From positions 1 through 6,576 of the forward strand of contig JAMWCG010000053.1 in the NCBI GenBank assembly GCA_023818555.1: a stretch of 6,576 bases of DNA. The letters are read 5' to 3'. The notes under the pieces are model-generated. The model made no database searches and was not told the origin of the DNA. It saw nothing but the letters and a program-made list of their open reading frames with translations. Of the stretch, positions 5,688 to 6,576 are shown piece after piece (within the stretch, counting starts at the first letter, position 1; each line of letters starts with the position of its first letter). The position numbers and the translations under genes are program-made. The DNA comes from Candidatus Omnitrophota bacterium. GTDB taxonomy: Bacteria > Omnitrophota > Gorgyraeia > DTHP01.

Positions 5688-6576
5688 CTATTGGTTTTTG
5701 GAAGACTCAAAGCGAGCATATGCCTTGATTATTTCCTGCACTAACTCATGTCTAACCACATCCTCTCCCGTGAGTATTACGAATTTAATCCCCTCAATAT
5801 CTTTGAGCACATACTGTGCCTGAATTAAGCCTGATTCTTTCCCTAAGGGAAGGTCGGATTGCGTAATGTCTCCAGTAATTACTGCCTTGGAATCAAATCC
5901 TAAACGAGTGAGAAACATCTTCATCTGTTCAGGAGTGGAATTCTGTGCTTCATCAAGAATGATAAAAGAATCATTTAAAGTCCTTCCCCGCATATAGGCA
6001 AGGGGAACCACTTCAATAATCCCTCGCTCTATGTAGCGCTCAATCTTCTCTACCTCCATCATATCATAGAGTGCATCGTATAAAGGTCTTACATAGGGAC
6101 TGACTTTTTCATACATATCACCGGGAAGATAGCCTAAAGATTCTCCCGCTTCTACTGCCGGTCGGACGAGGATAATGCGGGAAACATCTTGATTCTGGAG
6201 GGCGTTTACCGCCATCGCCATTGCCAGATAGGTCTTTCCCGTCCCCGCAGGACCGATACAAAAGACGATGTCGTATTTCCGAATAGCATCAATGTATTCC
6301 TTCTGCCCCTTTGTCTGAGGAGTGATATAGTGCCGTTTGGAAGAGACTTCAATGCGGTCAAGGTAGATATCCTGAAGGGGAGTTGTCTTCCCATTCTTTA
6401 TGGTGCGCAGGGCAAAGAGAAGTTCGTGTTTACGCACAATCCCACCTTTGCGCACCACCGTGAGGAGTTCGGTGAATAAACTTGCTGCCTTTTCTACCTC
6501 CGCTTCCTCTCCCACAATTACCACCGCTTCTCCCCGGCCAATGATTTTCACTCCCAAGGATTCCTCAATCAATTTT
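5688..6576 (-). CDS. phoH: PhoH family ATPase (PhoH/YbeZ-like), 5' end off the window
   Basis: Cytoplasmic P-loop ATPase of the PhoH family. YbeZ, the E. coli member, partners the RNase YbeY and is linked to RNA and ribosome metabolism. The visible 294 residues (residue 1 = codon at 6572) start inside the family's N-terminal domain: the stretch reading K-L-I-E-E-S-L-G-V-K-I is an internal family motif, so the TTG at 6572 is a leucine codon and the true start lies upstream, beyond the window. Walker A GPAGTGKT is at 107-114, Walker B and the following motif IILDEAQN at 204-211, and VITGD at 231-235. The C-terminal DVVRHELV near 271-278 is also typical. The stop TAG (5690-5688) lies 8 bases before the pgpH start, so the two are almost certainly co-transcribed. 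The family is certain; the RNA-related role is known from homologues. Only a short N-terminal part appears to be missing. Confidence 0.95.
   Translation of the reverse strand, partial: KLIEESLGVKIIGRGEAVVIVGEEAEVEKAASLFTELLTVVRKGGIVRKHELLFALRTIKNGKTTPLQDIYLDRIEVSSKRHYITPQTKGQKEYIDAIRKYDIVFCIGPAGTGKTYLAMAMAVNALQNQDVSRIILVRPAVEAGESLGYLPGDMYEKVSPYVRPLYDALYDMMEVEKIERYIERGIIEVVPLAYMRGRTLNDSFIILDEAQNSTPEQMKMFLTRLGFDSKAVITGDITQSDLPLGKESGLIQAQYVLKDIEGIKFVILTGEDVVRHELVQEIIKAYARFESSKNQ

Noticed and set aside
6206..6394. Minus-strand 62-codon frame inside phoH
   Set aside because: It is an out-of-frame shadow of the conserved PhoH Walker A region.
6570..6572. TTG at 6572 as the phoH start
   Set aside because: It falls inside the conserved K-L-I-E-E-x-L-G-V-K-I motif and the frame stays open to the window edge, so it is an internal leucine codon of a truncated view.
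1..6576. CRISPR array, tRNA or rRNA genes, insertion sequence, defence or phage module
   Set aside because: I saw no spaced long direct repeats, tRNA-like cloverleaf, rRNA signature or transposase-like protein; the window is a housekeeping operon plus one short intergenic region.

Overview
The window is one stretch of a bacterial chromosome. Seven genes all read on the minus strand, so the text below follows transcription from right to left. The DNA is moderately AT-rich, the genes are packed with overlaps or gaps of a few bases, and all seven products are ordinary bacterial families. The gene order phoH - pgpH (yqfF) - ybeY - dgkA ... recO is the conserved Firmicutes-type housekeeping cluster (in Bacillus subtilis: phoH, yqfF, ybeY, dgkA, cdd, era, recO). 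Several details suggest an uncultured lineage rather than a classical Firmicute. These are a YbeY with Asp for the third metal-ligand His, a DgkA fused to PAP2, a DUF502 membrane protein in the cdd-era slot, and a GGGGTCAGGCACC-type intergenic motif. Omnitrophota or a neighbouring candidate phylum is my guess, not a demonstrated assignment.

Layout: phoH (5' end off the window, 6576-5688); pgpH, a 7TM-HD c-di-AMP phosphodiesterase family protein (5679-3469); ybeY, an rRNA maturation endoribonuclease (3536-3096, overlapping pgpH by 68 bases); a DgkA kinase-PAP2 phosphatase fusion (3112-2411, overlapping ybeY by 17 bases); a DUF502 membrane protein (2414-1797, ATGA overlap); recO (1797-1060, one-base overlap); and, after a 62-base gap, the N-terminal half of larC (997-275). 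The left 274 bases hold no gene. They contain a dispersed-repeat-like motif covering the larC stop, short tandem repeats, an AT-rich imperfect inverted repeat, and a candidate promoter and ribosome binding site for a gene lying off the left edge.

How the genes fit together: PhoH and YbeY are functional partners in RNA/ribosome maturation. PgpH links the cluster to cyclic-di-AMP and envelope homeostasis. The DgkA-PAP2 fusion would add and remove phosphate on a lipid carrier such as undecaprenol. RecO belongs to RecFOR recombinational repair. LarC belongs to nickel-pincer cofactor synthesis and has no obvious link to the rest.

I do not see a clearly new biological system. The points most worth a second look are larC ending exactly at its domain boundary inside a repeat-like motif, the kinase-phosphatase fusion, the altered YbeY metal site, and the replacement of cdd-era by DUF502.
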